Shown piece by piece: positions 29,476 to 37,629 of a stretch of DNA of 64,000 nucleotides (the first letter of the stretch is position 1; every line of letters begins with the position of its first letter). The position numbers and the translations under genes were made by a program. The notes under the pieces are model-generated. The model was not told where the DNA came from and did no database searches. It was given only the letters and a program-made list of their open reading frames with translations. Origin of the DNA: Streptomyces sp. NRRL S-87 (GTDB taxonomy: Bacteria > Actinomycetota > Actinomycetes > Streptomycetales > Streptomycetaceae); assembly GCF_000719335.1 (NCBI RefSeq), contig NZ_JOGB01000005.1, positions 124,001 to 188,000 on the forward strand, read 5' to 3'.

Positions 29476-30510
29476 ATGTCACAGTCATCCAAGCCAGGGG
29501 CCCCCGCTCCCGCCGCCCCAGCCGTACCGACCAGCGCCGACGTGGCCCGCCTGGCCGGGGTCTCCCGCGCGACCGTCTCGTACGTACTGAACAACGCCGA
29601 GGCCGTCCGGATCAGCGAGCCCACCCGCCGCAAGGTCCGCGAGGCCGCGGAGGAACTCGGCTACGTCCCGCACGCCGCTGCCCGCAGCCTGCGCGCCGGG
29701 CACACCCGCATCGTGCTGCTGCCCACCCCGCACGTCCCGATCGGGCCGCTCTACAGCCGCTTCCTCAACGAGCTCCAGTGGGCCCTGCGCCGACTCGACT
29801 ACACCGTCGTGCAGTACGGCAGCCTCGGCCTCAGCGGCGACCAGGCCGCCCGCGCCTGGGCCGAGCTGAGGCCGGTCGCCGTGATCTCCCTCGGCGAGAT
29901 CACGCTCTCGCCGCGCAACGTCGCCACCCTCAAGAGGGCCGGCGCCCGTGCCGTGATCACCCTGGGCCCCGAGAGCGTCCCCGGCGCCCACGCCCTCGTC
30001 ATGGACCAGACCGAGGTCGGCGCGCGCGCCGTCGGCCACCTCGCCGCGACGGGCCGGAGCCGCATCGGCGTGGTCGTTCCCGAGGAGGAGGGCCTCGGAC
30101 TGTTCTCGGCGCCCCGCCTGGCCGGGGCCCGGACGGCGGCGGCCGAGGCCGGCGTGCACGTCGAGCCGCTCCCCATGAGCTACACCGAGGTCTCGGCGGA
30201 GCGGCTGGCCGCCCGCTGGCCCGACCTCGGCCTCGACGCCGTCTACGCCTACAACGACGAGTACGCCATGCTCCTGATGCGCGCCCTCCAGGACGCCGGG
30301 GTCCGCATCCCCGAGGACACGGCCGTCGTCGGCGCCGACGACCTGCTCCTCGGCCGGCTGCTGCGGCCGCGCCTGAGCACCGTGCAGATCGAACTGCCCA
30401 CCGGCGACACCCTCGCCTCCCTGGTCGACCGGGTGGTGCGCGAACCGGGCGAGGCGCAGGAGCGGCACGACCTCATGGCGGCCCGGATCATCCGCCGCGA
30501 GTCCAGCTGA
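29476..30510 (+). CDS. LacI family transcriptional regulator
   Basis: This is a 344-residue repressor with an N-terminal LacI HTH (about 18-70: SADVARLAGVSRATVSYVLNNAEAVRISE, key residues ADVARLAGVS and SYVLN) plus hinge helix and a periplasmic-binding-like effector domain (LGADD-type end VVGADDLLLGRLLRPRLSTVQ). It probably binds the 33-bp palindrome upstream and regulates itself and the neighbouring transporter, which is now broken, so it may be an orphan regulator. The effector is unknown. Confidence 0.88.
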   Translation: MSQSSKPGAPAPAAPAVPTSADVARLAGVSRATVSYVLNNAEAVRISEPTRRKVREAAEELGYVPHAAARSLRAGHTRIVLLPTPHVPIGPLYSRFLNELQWALRRLDYTVVQYGSLGLSGDQAARAWAELRPVAVISLGEITLSPRNVATLKRAGARAVITLGPESVPGAHALVMDQTEVGARAVGHLAATGRSRIGVVVPEEEGLGLFSAPRLAGARTAAAEAGVHVEPLPMSYTEVSAERLAARWPDLGLDAVYAYNDEYAMLLMRALQDAGVRIPEDTAVVGADDLLLGRLLRPRLSTVQIELPTGDTLASLVDRVVREPGEAQERHDLMAARIIRRESS

Positions 30511-30568
30511 CCGCTCGTCCCCCGGCTCCACCCCCCACCACATCCCCGCAGGTCAACCCCCCCGACCG

Positions 30569-30598
30569 TTGACAGTGAGGCGCCCGAGGCGGAGACTG
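30569..30598 (+). promoter_or_regulatory. Possible promoter for the thiolase gene
   Basis: A perfect TTGACA -35 box (30569-30574) is followed after 17-18 bases by a weak -10 (GAGACT/AGACTG). The ribosome site AGGAGA lies at the thiolase start. Confidence 0.3.
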
Positions 30599-30676
30599 CG
30601 GGCGCGTTGATCAGGACGCGCCCCATCCGCGGCGGCACCCCCGCCCGCACCGTACGGATCCGCCCAGGAGACCCCG

Positions 30677-31861
30677 ATGAGCATCCGCGACGTGTACATC
30701 GTCGACGCCGTCCGCACCCCGATCGGCAAGTTCGGCGGCGCGTTCGCCGGGGTCCGACCCGACGACCTGGCCGCCCACGTCGTGCGCGCCCTCGTCGACC
30801 GTACGCCCGACCTCGACCCCGCCCGCATCGACGACGTCGTCCTCGGCGACGCCAACGGCGCCGGCGAGGACAACCGCGACGTCGCCCGGATGGCCGTGCT
30901 ACTCGCCGGGCTGCCGGTCAGCGTCCCCGGCGTCACGGTGAACCGGCTGTGCGGCTCCGGCCTCGAAGCCGTGATCCAGGCCGCCCGCGCGATCGCCCTC
31001 GGGGACGCCTCCGTGGCCATCGCCGGCGGCGTCGAGTCGATGACCCGTGCACCCTGGGTCGTGCAGAAGCCCGAGCGCACCTTCCCGGCAGGCCACCAGC
31101 AGATGTGGTCCACCACCCTCGGCTGGCGCATGACCAACCCCCGCATGCCCGAGGAGTGGACCGTCTCGCTCGGCGAGGGCGCCGAGCTCATCGCCGACAA
31201 GCACGGCATCACCCGCGAGGCGCAGGACGCCTTCGCCCTCGCCAGCCACCGCAAGGCAGCCGCGGCCTGGAACGCGGGCCTCTACGACGGCGAGGTCGTG
31301 CCGTACCCGGACGTGGTCCTGGCCCGCGACGAGTGCATCCGGGAGTCCTCGACCCCCGAGGCGATGGCGAAGCTCAAGCCCGCCTTCCGCCCCGACGGCA
31401 CCGTCACCGCGGGCAACGCCTCCCCGCTCAACGACGGCGCTGCGGCCCTGCTCCTGGTCGACGAGGAGGGCCTGCGCGCCACCGGGCGCGAACCGCTGGC
31501 CCGGATCCGCACCTCGGCGGTCACCGGCATCGAGCCGCACCTCTTCGGCCTCGGTCCGGTCGACGCCGTCCAGCGCGCCCTGGCCAAGGCCGGCCGCGGC
31601 TTCGGCGACCTGACCACCTTCGAGCTCAACGAGGCCTTCGCCGCCCAGGCCCTGGGCTGCCTGGCCGAGTGGCCCGAGCTCGACCCCGCACTGGTCAACC
31701 CGCGCGGCGGCGCCATCGCGCTGGGCCACCCGCTCGGCGCCTCGGGCGCCCGGCTCGCGGGCTCGGTCGCCCACCAGCTCGCGGCCGCCGGTTCCGGCAC
31801 CGGCCTCGCGGCGCTGTGCATCGGCGTGGGCCAGGGCATCGCGCTCGTCCTGGAGCGCTGA
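30677..31861 (+). CDS. Acetyl-CoA acetyltransferase / 3-oxoadipyl-CoA thiolase type
   Basis: This is a 394-residue degradative thiolase that cleaves or condenses 3-oxoacyl-CoA with coenzyme A. It has the active-site cysteine in NRLCGSGLEAV (about residue 92), the family signature NPRGGAIALGHPLGASGARL with the catalytic histidine, and the C-terminal cysteine in ALCIGVGQGIA. The opening DVYIVDAVRTPIGKFGGAFA and the overall length fit the PcaF-like group, but no other beta-ketoadipate genes are nearby, so the pathway is open. It is followed by an aldehyde dehydrogenase gene 182 bases later, possibly the same catabolic unit. Confidence 0.88.
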   Translation: MSIRDVYIVDAVRTPIGKFGGAFAGVRPDDLAAHVVRALVDRTPDLDPARIDDVVLGDANGAGEDNRDVARMAVLLAGLPVSVPGVTVNRLCGSGLEAVIQAARAIALGDASVAIAGGVESMTRAPWVVQKPERTFPAGHQQMWSTTLGWRMTNPRMPEEWTVSLGEGAELIADKHGITREAQDAFALASHRKAAAAWNAGLYDGEVVPYPDVVLARDECIRESSTPEAMAKLKPAFRPDGTVTAGNASPLNDGAAALLLVDEEGLRATGREPLARIRTSAVTGIEPHLFGLGPVDAVQRALAKAGRGFGDLTTFELNEAFAAQALGCLAEWPELDPALVNPRGGAIALGHPLGASGARLAGSVAHQLAAAGSGTGLAALCIGVGQGIALVLER

Positions 31862-32043
31862 GGCCTCGGACCCGCCGGACCCGGACCCACTGCTTTCCGG
31901 TCACCAACTGCCCAATAACTGAACAGATTTGGGGATGCGGGCTGGCTAGCATGGCGGCTGCCCGCAGCCCGGCCGGGCCCCCGCAGTCCGGGCCCCGCCC
32001 CCCCGCCGCCCCGCGCGCGGCGACTCCCCCGAGAGGCCCCGCC

Positions 32044-33483
32044 ATGCCGCTGCTCGACCCCGCCACCTGGCAGTCCGAGACCCCGCTGACCGGCGGCCCG
32101 GCGCCGGTCGTCGAGCCGGCCACGGGGGAGACCCTGGCCACCGTCCGGCTCGCCGCGCCCGCCGACGTCGCGGCGGCCGCCGCGCGCGCCGAGGCGGCCC
32201 GGCGGGCCTGGGGGAGCGCCCCGTACACCGGCCGGGCGGCCGTGCTGCGGCGCGCCGGCGACCTGTTCTCCGAGCACGCCGCCGAGCTGCGCGACTGGCT
32301 GGTGCGCGAGACGGGCTCCGTACCGGGCAAGGCGGACTTCGAGCTGCACACGGCCGCCCAGGAGTGCTACGAGGCGGCCGCCCTGGCCTCGCGTCCCGGC
32401 GGGCAGGTCCTGGCGAGCGAGGCGCCCCGGCTCTCGTACACCCGGCGGGTGCCCGCCGGCGTCGTCGGCGTGATAGCCCCCTTCAACGTGCCGCTCGTCC
32501 TGGCCGTACGGTCGGTCGCGCCGGCCCTCGCCCTCGGCAACGCGGTGCTCCTCAAGCCCGACGCGCGCACCTCCGTCTCGGGGGGTCTCGCGCTCCGGGC
32601 GGTCTTCGAGGCCGCCGGACTGCCCACGGACCTGCTGCACGTGCTGCCGGGCGGCCGCGAGACCGGGGCCGCCGTGGTGGACGAACCCCTGGTCCGTATC
32701 GTGTCGTTCACGGGCTCCACCGCCGCCGGCCGGAGCGTGGGCGAGGCGGCGGGCCGTGGACTGAAGCGCGCGCACCTGGAGTTGGGCGGCAACTCCGCCC
32801 TGATCGTGCTGGCGGACGCCGACCTCGACGCGGCCGTCTCCCAGGCGGCCTGGGGCTCCTTCTTCCACCAGGGCCAGATCTGCATGACCGCCGGCCGGCA
32901 CCTGGTGCACGCCTCCGTGTACGAGGAGTACGTCGAGCGGCTGGCCGCCAAGGCCGAGGCCCTGGCGGTCGGCGACCCGTACCGCGCCCGGGTGCACCTC
33001 GGACCGCTCATCGACCGGGGCCAGCTCGAGCGCGTGCACGCGCTGGTGGAGGCGAGCGCGACCCAGGGCGCCAAGATCGTCGCGGGCGGCCGGTACGAGG
33101 ACCTCTTCTACCGCCCCACCGTGCTCGCCGGCGTCGGCGACGACACCCCCGCGTACGCGGAGGAGGTCTTCGGCCCGGTCGCGCCGGTCCGCTCCTTCGG
33201 CACGCTCGACGAGGCGGCGCAGCTGGCCGCGGCCGGCCCGTACGGGCTGTCCCTCGGCATCGTCACGCGGGACACCGCACTGGGGCTGGAACTGGCCGAC
33301 CGCATCCCCACCGGCATCGCCCACGTCAACGACCAGACCGTGAACGACGAGGCCGTCGCGCCCTTCGGCGGCGTGGGGGCCTCGGGCACCGGCGCCCGCT
33401 TCGGCGGGGAGGCGAACCTGGACGCGTTCACGGAAGTCCGCTGGACGACGGTCAGGCGCGAGCCGGCTGGGTACCCGTTCTGA
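32044..33483 (+). CDS. Aldehyde dehydrogenase (benzaldehyde/vanillin dehydrogenase type)
   Basis: This is an NAD(P)-dependent aldehyde dehydrogenase of 479 residues. It contains the cofactor site FTGSTAAGRSV, the catalytic glutamate in LELGGNSALIV and the catalytic cysteine in HQGQICMTAGR. The sequence pattern GVIAPFNVPLVLAVRSVAPALALGNAV matches aromatic aldehyde dehydrogenases acting on benzaldehyde or vanillin. The ATG at 32044 has GAGAGG upstream. With the preceding thiolase it may act on aromatic or fatty aldehydes (inference). Confidence 0.88.
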   Translation: MPLLDPATWQSETPLTGGPAPVVEPATGETLATVRLAAPADVAAAAARAEAARRAWGSAPYTGRAAVLRRAGDLFSEHAAELRDWLVRETGSVPGKADFELHTAAQECYEAAALASRPGGQVLASEAPRLSYTRRVPAGVVGVIAPFNVPLVLAVRSVAPALALGNAVLLKPDARTSVSGGLALRAVFEAAGLPTDLLHVLPGGRETGAAVVDEPLVRIVSFTGSTAAGRSVGEAAGRGLKRAHLELGGNSALIVLADADLDAAVSQAAWGSFFHQGQICMTAGRHLVHASVYEEYVERLAAKAEALAVGDPYRARVHLGPLIDRGQLERVHALVEASATQGAKIVAGGRYEDLFYRPTVLAGVGDDTPAYAEEVFGPVAPVRSFGTLDEAAQLAAAGPYGLSLGIVTRDTALGLELADRIPTGIAHVNDQTVNDEAVAPFGGVGASGTGARFGGEANLDAFTEVRWTTVRREPAGYPF

Positions 33484-33491
33484 GAGGGACC

Positions 33492-33517
33492 GGAATAGCC
33501 GGGCTCCTGGTGCGGTT
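33492..33517 (+). promoter_or_regulatory. Sigma-R type promoter, GGAAT-N18-GTT
   Basis: GGAAT (33492-33496) and GTT (33515-33517) are separated by exactly 18 bases, matching the consensus used by SigR, the Streptomyces thiol-oxidative-stress sigma factor. It lies 63 bases before the thioredoxin gene. Thioredoxin genes are known SigR targets in S. coelicolor. Confidence 0.75.
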
Positions 33518-33580
33518 GACGGGGACGGCTGAGCGCGGCCTCACCGGAGGCCCGCGGTTGACGAAAGTAGGGACGGACCC

Positions 33581-33967
33581 ATGGCCACCGTGGAACTGAC
33601 CAAGGACAACTTCGACCAGGTCGTGAGCGAGAACGATTTCGTCCTGATCGACTTCTGGGCGTCCTGGTGCGGCCCCTGCCGGCAGTTCGCCCCGGTCTTC
33701 GAGAAGGCCTCCGAGACCCACGCCGATCTGGTCTTCGGCAAGGTCGACACCGAGGCGCAGCAGGAGCTGGCAGCGGCGTTCGGGATCTCCTCGATCCCTA
33801 CCCTCATGATCGTCCGTGACCGGGTGGCGGTCTTCGCCCAGCCCGGCGCGCTCCCCGCGGCCGCCCTCGAGGACGTCATCGGCCAGGCCCGCGCCCTCGA
33901 CATGGACGACGTCCGCAAGCAGGTCGAGGCCGCCCAGGCGGGACAGCCCGGCGGAGCCGAGGCCTGA
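33581..33967 (+). CDS. trxA: Thioredoxin
   Basis: This is a cytoplasmic disulfide reductase of 128 residues with the active site WCGPC in FWASWCGPCRQFAP and the conserved cis-proline in SSIPTLMIV. It is about 20 residues longer than a minimal thioredoxin because of a helical C-terminal tail. The promoter upstream fits SigR control, so expression should rise under disulfide stress. It is followed by a hairpin terminator and then a FAD disulfide-reductase-like gene. It probably corresponds to S. coelicolor trxC (SCO0885), by recalled gene order. Confidence 0.93.
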   Translation: MATVELTKDNFDQVVSENDFVLIDFWASWCGPCRQFAPVFEKASETHADLVFGKVDTEAQQELAAAFGISSIPTLMIVRDRVAVFAQPGALPAAALEDVIGQARALDMDDVRKQVEAAQAGQPGGAEA

Positions 33968-33981
33968 CCCCCGGCGCGCCC

Positions 33982-34007
33982 GCCCGGCACCCGTGCGGGT
34001 GCCGGGC
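33982..34007 (+). terminator. Hairpin terminator after thioredoxin
   Basis: GCCCGGCACCC and GGGTGCCGGGC form a perfect 11-bp stem with a GTGC loop, between the thioredoxin stop and the next start. Confidence 0.7.
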
Positions 34008-34019
34008 GAGACTGACCGT

Positions 34020-35450
34020 ATGACCGAAGCTGTGGAGTACGACGTCGTGGTGCTCGGCGGGGGCCCGGCCGGCGAGAACGTGGTGGACCGGACCCGCGCC
34101 GCGGGGCTCAGTACGGCGCTGGTGGAGGCCGAACTGATCGGCGGGGAGTGCTCGTACTGGGCCTGCGTCCCGAGCAAGGCGCTGCTCCGGCCGGCCCTCG
34201 CGCGGGCGGACGCCCGCCGGGTGCCCGGCCTGCGCCAGGCGGTGGCAGGCCCGCTGGACACCGCGGCCGTCCTCGCGCACCGCGACTACTGGACCGGCGA
34301 CTGGAAGGACGACGGCCAGGTCGACTGGCTCGACTCCGTCGGCGCGCACGTCTACCGGGGCCACGGTCGCCTGCACGGCGAACGCCGGGTGGGCGTCACC
34401 GGCCCGGAGGGGGAGCGCCACCTGCTCGCCGCCCGCCACGCGGTGGTCGTGGCCACCGGCACCCGGCCCCTGCTGCCCGAACTGCCCGGCCTCACCGGTG
34501 CGCGGCCCTGGACCTCGCGCGAGGCGACCAGCGCCCGGCACGTGCCCCCGCGGCTGGCCGTCGTGGGCGGTTCCGTCGTCGCGGCCGAGATGGCCACCGC
34601 CTTCACCGCCCTCGGCTCCGCCGTCACACTGCTGGTGCGCGGCGCGGGTCTGCTGCCGCGCATGGAGGACTTCGCCGGCGAACTGGTCGCCGAGGGCCTG
34701 CGCGAGGCGGGGGCCACCGTCCGTACCGGCACGTCGGTCGAGGCGGTCGTGCGGGACGGCCCGACGGGACTGGTGACCGTCGTCCTCGAGGGCGGCGAGA
34801 CCGTCGAGGCCGACGAACTGCTCTTCGCCACCGGCCGCACCCCGCGCACCGACGACATCGGACTGGAGACCGTGGGCCTGACGCCCGGCGGCTGGATCCC
34901 CGTGGACGACGACTGCCGGGTCCGCGGCCATGCGTGGCTGTACGCGGTGGGGGACGTCAACCACCGGGCCCTGATGACCCATCAGGGCAAGTACCAGGCG
35001 AGGATCGCGGGGGCCGCCATCGCGGCCCGGGCCGCCGGCGTCCAGCCGCTGGAGACCGACCGCTGGGGTGCGCACGCGGCCACCGCCGACACCGACGCGC
35101 TGCCGCAGGTCGTGTTCACCGACCCCGAGGCGGCCTCGGTCGGACTGACCCTGGCCGCCGCCGAGCGGGCCGGCCACCGCGTGCGGGCCGTCGACCACGA
35201 CCTCGGCGCCGTGTCCGGCGCGGGCCTGTACGCGGACGGCTACCGCGGCCGGGCCCGGATGGTGGTGGACCTCGACCGCGAGGTGGTGCTCGGCGCCACG
35301 TTCGTCGGACCGGCCGCGGGCGAGCTGCTGCACGCGGCGACGATCGCGGTGGCCGGCGAGGTTCCGCTGGCCCGCCTGTGGCACGCGGTGCCCGCCTTCC
35401 CGACGATCAGCGAGGTGTGGCTGCGCCTGCTGGAGGCGTACCGGGGCTGA
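34020..35450 (+). CDS. FAD-dependent pyridine nucleotide-disulfide oxidoreductase
   Basis: This is a 476-residue flavoprotein of the lipoamide dehydrogenase/mercuric reductase family. The FAD fold is VVVLGGGPAGENVVD; the redox pair lies in GGECSYWACVPSKALLRP (CX4C); a second nucleotide fold reads LAVVGGSVVAAEMATAF; the FAD signature is LYAVGDVN; and the interface carries the catalytic His-Glu pair in HAVPAFPTISE. The substrate is not known; it could reduce a small thiol or quinone. The ATG lies 13 bases after the thioredoxin terminator, so it probably has a separate or read-through transcript. Confidence 0.87.
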   Translation: MTEAVEYDVVVLGGGPAGENVVDRTRAAGLSTALVEAELIGGECSYWACVPSKALLRPALARADARRVPGLRQAVAGPLDTAAVLAHRDYWTGDWKDDGQVDWLDSVGAHVYRGHGRLHGERRVGVTGPEGERHLLAARHAVVVATGTRPLLPELPGLTGARPWTSREATSARHVPPRLAVVGGSVVAAEMATAFTALGSAVTLLVRGAGLLPRMEDFAGELVAEGLREAGATVRTGTSVEAVVRDGPTGLVTVVLEGGETVEADELLFATGRTPRTDDIGLETVGLTPGGWIPVDDDCRVRGHAWLYAVGDVNHRALMTHQGKYQARIAGAAIAARAAGVQPLETDRWGAHAATADTDALPQVVFTDPEAASVGLTLAAAERAGHRVRAVDHDLGAVSGAGLYADGYRGRARMVVDLDREVVLGATFVGPAAGELLHAATIAVAGEVPLARLWHAVPAFPTISEVWLRLLEAYRG

Positions 35451-35462
35451 CCGGCGGGGCAC

Positions 35463-35527
35463 TGCGGCGGGCAGGCGGCCCCGGGGGCCGTTCGGCGGGC
35501 GACGCCCCGGGGACGTCACCCGCCGCA
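35463..35527. terminator. Complex inverted repeat between converging genes
   Basis: An outer 9-bp stem, TGCGGCGGG (35463-35471) with CCCGCCGCA (35519-35527), encloses a small hairpin around CGGCCCCGGGGGCCG. It lies between the reductase and chitosanase genes and could stop transcription both ways. Confidence 0.45.
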
Positions 35528-35551
35528 CGGCTCTCCAGGAGGCCCCGGCGA

Positions 35552-36412
35552 TCAGCCGATGTGGTAGCTGTCGCCGTAGACCTTCCAGTCCAGCGGGGTG
35601 TTGAGGTCCAGGTTGCGCTTCTTGAGGAACACCCGCTGGGCGGTGTCGACGCGGCTGGTGTCGCTGTGCGCCTCCTCCTGCTTCATGGCCCACACGCGCG
35701 CGTCGAGGAACGCGCCGATCCAGACCGCCTCGTCGCCGCCCTGGACCGGCGGCTTGGCCGAACGCAGCGCGCGCTTGCGGATGTTGCGGAAGCTGGTGGG
35801 GTCCGAGCCGTCGCCGTGCATGACGATCGCGTCGTAGTACGCGAACTGGCCCAGCGCGCCGATGCCGTCGGACTTGCCCTGGCCGACGGCGGGGTTGAAG
35901 TAGACGCGGTCGCGCTCGTCGTTCTGCGCCTGCTGGAAGACGCGGTCCCCGGCCGCCGTGCGCCAGGCGCGCTCGAAGGCGGAGCCGAGACCCGAGTGCG
36001 AGTCGGTGCCGTCGACCCGGCGCAGGGCCGGGAGGTAGCGGGACAGGACGTTGCCCGGCTTGCGGCGGTCGTAGAGTTCGACCAGGTCGAGCATGTCGCC
36101 GGTGCCGGAACAGAAGCCGATGATGCCCGCGGTGTAGCCGCGGCCGTCGTCGATGTCCTCGATGTAGCCGTACTGGGCCTTCCAGTCGAGGGAGGAGTTC
36201 TCCGCGCTGGAGACCAGTTTCATGGCGATCTCCTTCTTCGCCGGGTCGTCGAGGTCGACCCGGCGCACTCCGGCGCGGCGGGGCGCGGGGACCGGCGGGG
36301 CGCTCGGGGTGACCGCGCCGGCGGCGGCCGGGACCGCGAGGGCGGCGGCGCCGAGGAGGGTGCCGGTGAGGAGCGCGCGGCGCGACGTGGTCCGGCGGTG
36401 AGGGGTGCCCAC
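35552..36412 (-). CDS. csnA: GH46 chitosanase, secreted
   Basis: This endo-chitosanase hydrolyses beta-1,4 links in chitosan outside the cell. The 286 residues start with a twin-arginine-like signal (SRRALLTGTLLGAAALA) and a probable cleavage after about residue 33. The catalytic acid is Glu71 in SSAENSS and the catalytic base is Asp89 in IEDIDDGRGYT, matching the 18-residue spacing of the Streptomyces N174 enzyme (E22, D40). The GTG at 36412 has a strong AGGAGG site. A short palindrome upstream probably gives chitosan-responsive control. The gene is divergent from a reductase gene. Confidence 0.93.
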   Translation of the reverse strand: MGTPHRRTTSRRALLTGTLLGAAALAVPAAAGAVTPSAPPVPAPRRAGVRRVDLDDPAKKEIAMKLVSSAENSSLDWKAQYGYIEDIDDGRGYTAGIIGFCSGTGDMLDLVELYDRRKPGNVLSRYLPALRRVDGTDSHSGLGSAFERAWRTAAGDRVFQQAQNDERDRVYFNPAVGQGKSDGIGALGQFAYYDAIVMHGDGSDPTSFRNIRKRALRSAKPPVQGGDEAVWIGAFLDARVWAMKQEEAHSDTSRVDTAQRVFLKKRNLDLNTPLDWKVYGDSYHIG

Positions 36413-36432
36413 GGGTGGCCTCCTGGATTGAT

Positions 36433-36445
36433 AGGAAACTTTCCT
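36433..36445. promoter_or_regulatory. Palindrome AGGAAA-C-TTTCCT before chitosanase
   Basis: This is a 13-base perfect palindrome 21-33 bases upstream of the chitosanase start. From memory, actinobacterial csnA genes carry a similar GGAAA/TTTCC operator bound by a dedicated repressor (CsnR); the repressor gene is not in this window. Confidence 0.55.
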
Positions 36446-36589
36446 GTCAGTCTGGCCATAGTGGCATGCTCTCGTCAATGGGGCGGAAGTGCGGGTGCCG
36501 CGCGGCGAAATCGCCCGTCCCGGCATAGAGTTGGGCCCGGTATGTCGCTGTACGGCGCTTTTGTCCGTTCGGTTCCGAGAGGTCGTTCC

Positions 36590-37543
36590 ATGCCCGAGAC
36601 GCACCACAGCACCGAGGACGCCACCATGCGGGCCATGACGTACGACCGGTACGGCGGCACGGAGGTGCTCTCGCTCGGTCGCCGCCCGATTCCCAAGGTG
36701 GCGCCCGGCGAGGTCCTCGTCCGGGTGCGGCGGGCCGGGGTGAACCCCGTGGACTGGAAGATCATGGCGGGCGGCCTCGACGGGATGATGGACCTGTACT
36801 TCCCCGCCGTGCCGGGCTGGGACGTCGCGGGCACCGTCGAGCGCGTCGGCATCGACGTCCCCGAGTGCCGGGTCGGCGACGAGGTCATGGCGTACGCCCG
36901 CAAGGACTACGTCAGCGGTGGCACGTTCGCCGAGTACGTCTCCGTACCCGTGCGCTGCCTCGCGCCGAAGCCGGCCGCGCTCGACTGGGACGCGGCCGCC
37001 GGACTCCCGCTCGCCGGGCTGACGGCGTACCAGCTGCTCACCCGGCTGCGGCTCGACGAGGGGGAGACCGTCCTCATCCACGGCGCGGCCGGCGGCGTGG
37101 GCTTCCTCGGGGTCCAGATCGCCTCCGCCTTCGGCGCCCGGGTGATCGGCACCGCCTCGCCCCGCAACCACGACCGGCTGCGGGCCGCGGGCGCCGAGCC
37201 CCTGCAGTACGGGGACGGGCTGGTCGACCGGGTCCGGACGCTCGCCCCGGAGGGCGTGGACGTCGTCGCCGACTTCGTCGGCGGCGTGCTCGACGTGACC
37301 ACGGCGGTGCTCCGCGAGGGCGGCCGGCACGCCTCCGTCGCCGACCCCTCGGTGCTCGGTGCGGGCGGTGAGTGGATGTGGGTACGGCCCGACCGCAACG
37401 ACCTGCTGGCGCTGGGTGAGCTGGCCGACGCCGGCCAGCTCACCGTCCCGGTCGCGCGGGTCTTCCCGCTGGAGGACGTGGCGGAGGCCTTCGCCCTGAG
37501 CCAGACGGGGCACGTGCACGGGAAGATCGTGATCTCGGTCTGA
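36590..37543 (+). CDS. NADP-dependent zinc-free alcohol dehydrogenase/quinone oxidoreductase family
   Basis: This is a medium-chain reductase of 317 residues, similar to quinone oxidoreductases. It has the substrate-domain motif VRRAGVNPVDWKIMAGG and the cofactor site LIHGAAGGVGFLGVQIA, and lacks the zinc-ligand cysteines of true alcohol dehydrogenases. It ends with the family HVHGKIVI. The ATG at 36590 has GAGAGG upstream; another in-frame ATG lies at 36542. It may detoxify enones or quinones. It is divergent from the chitosanase gene. Confidence 0.83.
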   Translation: MPETHHSTEDATMRAMTYDRYGGTEVLSLGRRPIPKVAPGEVLVRVRRAGVNPVDWKIMAGGLDGMMDLYFPAVPGWDVAGTVERVGIDVPECRVGDEVMAYARKDYVSGGTFAEYVSVPVRCLAPKPAALDWDAAAGLPLAGLTAYQLLTRLRLDEGETVLIHGAAGGVGFLGVQIASAFGARVIGTASPRNHDRLRAAGAEPLQYGDGLVDRVRTLAPEGVDVVADFVGGVLDVTTAVLREGGRHASVADPSVLGAGGEWMWVRPDRNDLLALGELADAGQLTVPVARVFPLEDVAEAFALSQTGHVHGKIVISV

Positions 37544-37629
37544 GACCGCGACGGGTCGGCGCGGGCCCACCACTCCGGGATGCACGCCGCGGCGCGGCAC
37601 CGCCCGGGCCGGCCGCCCCGTCGGACCGG

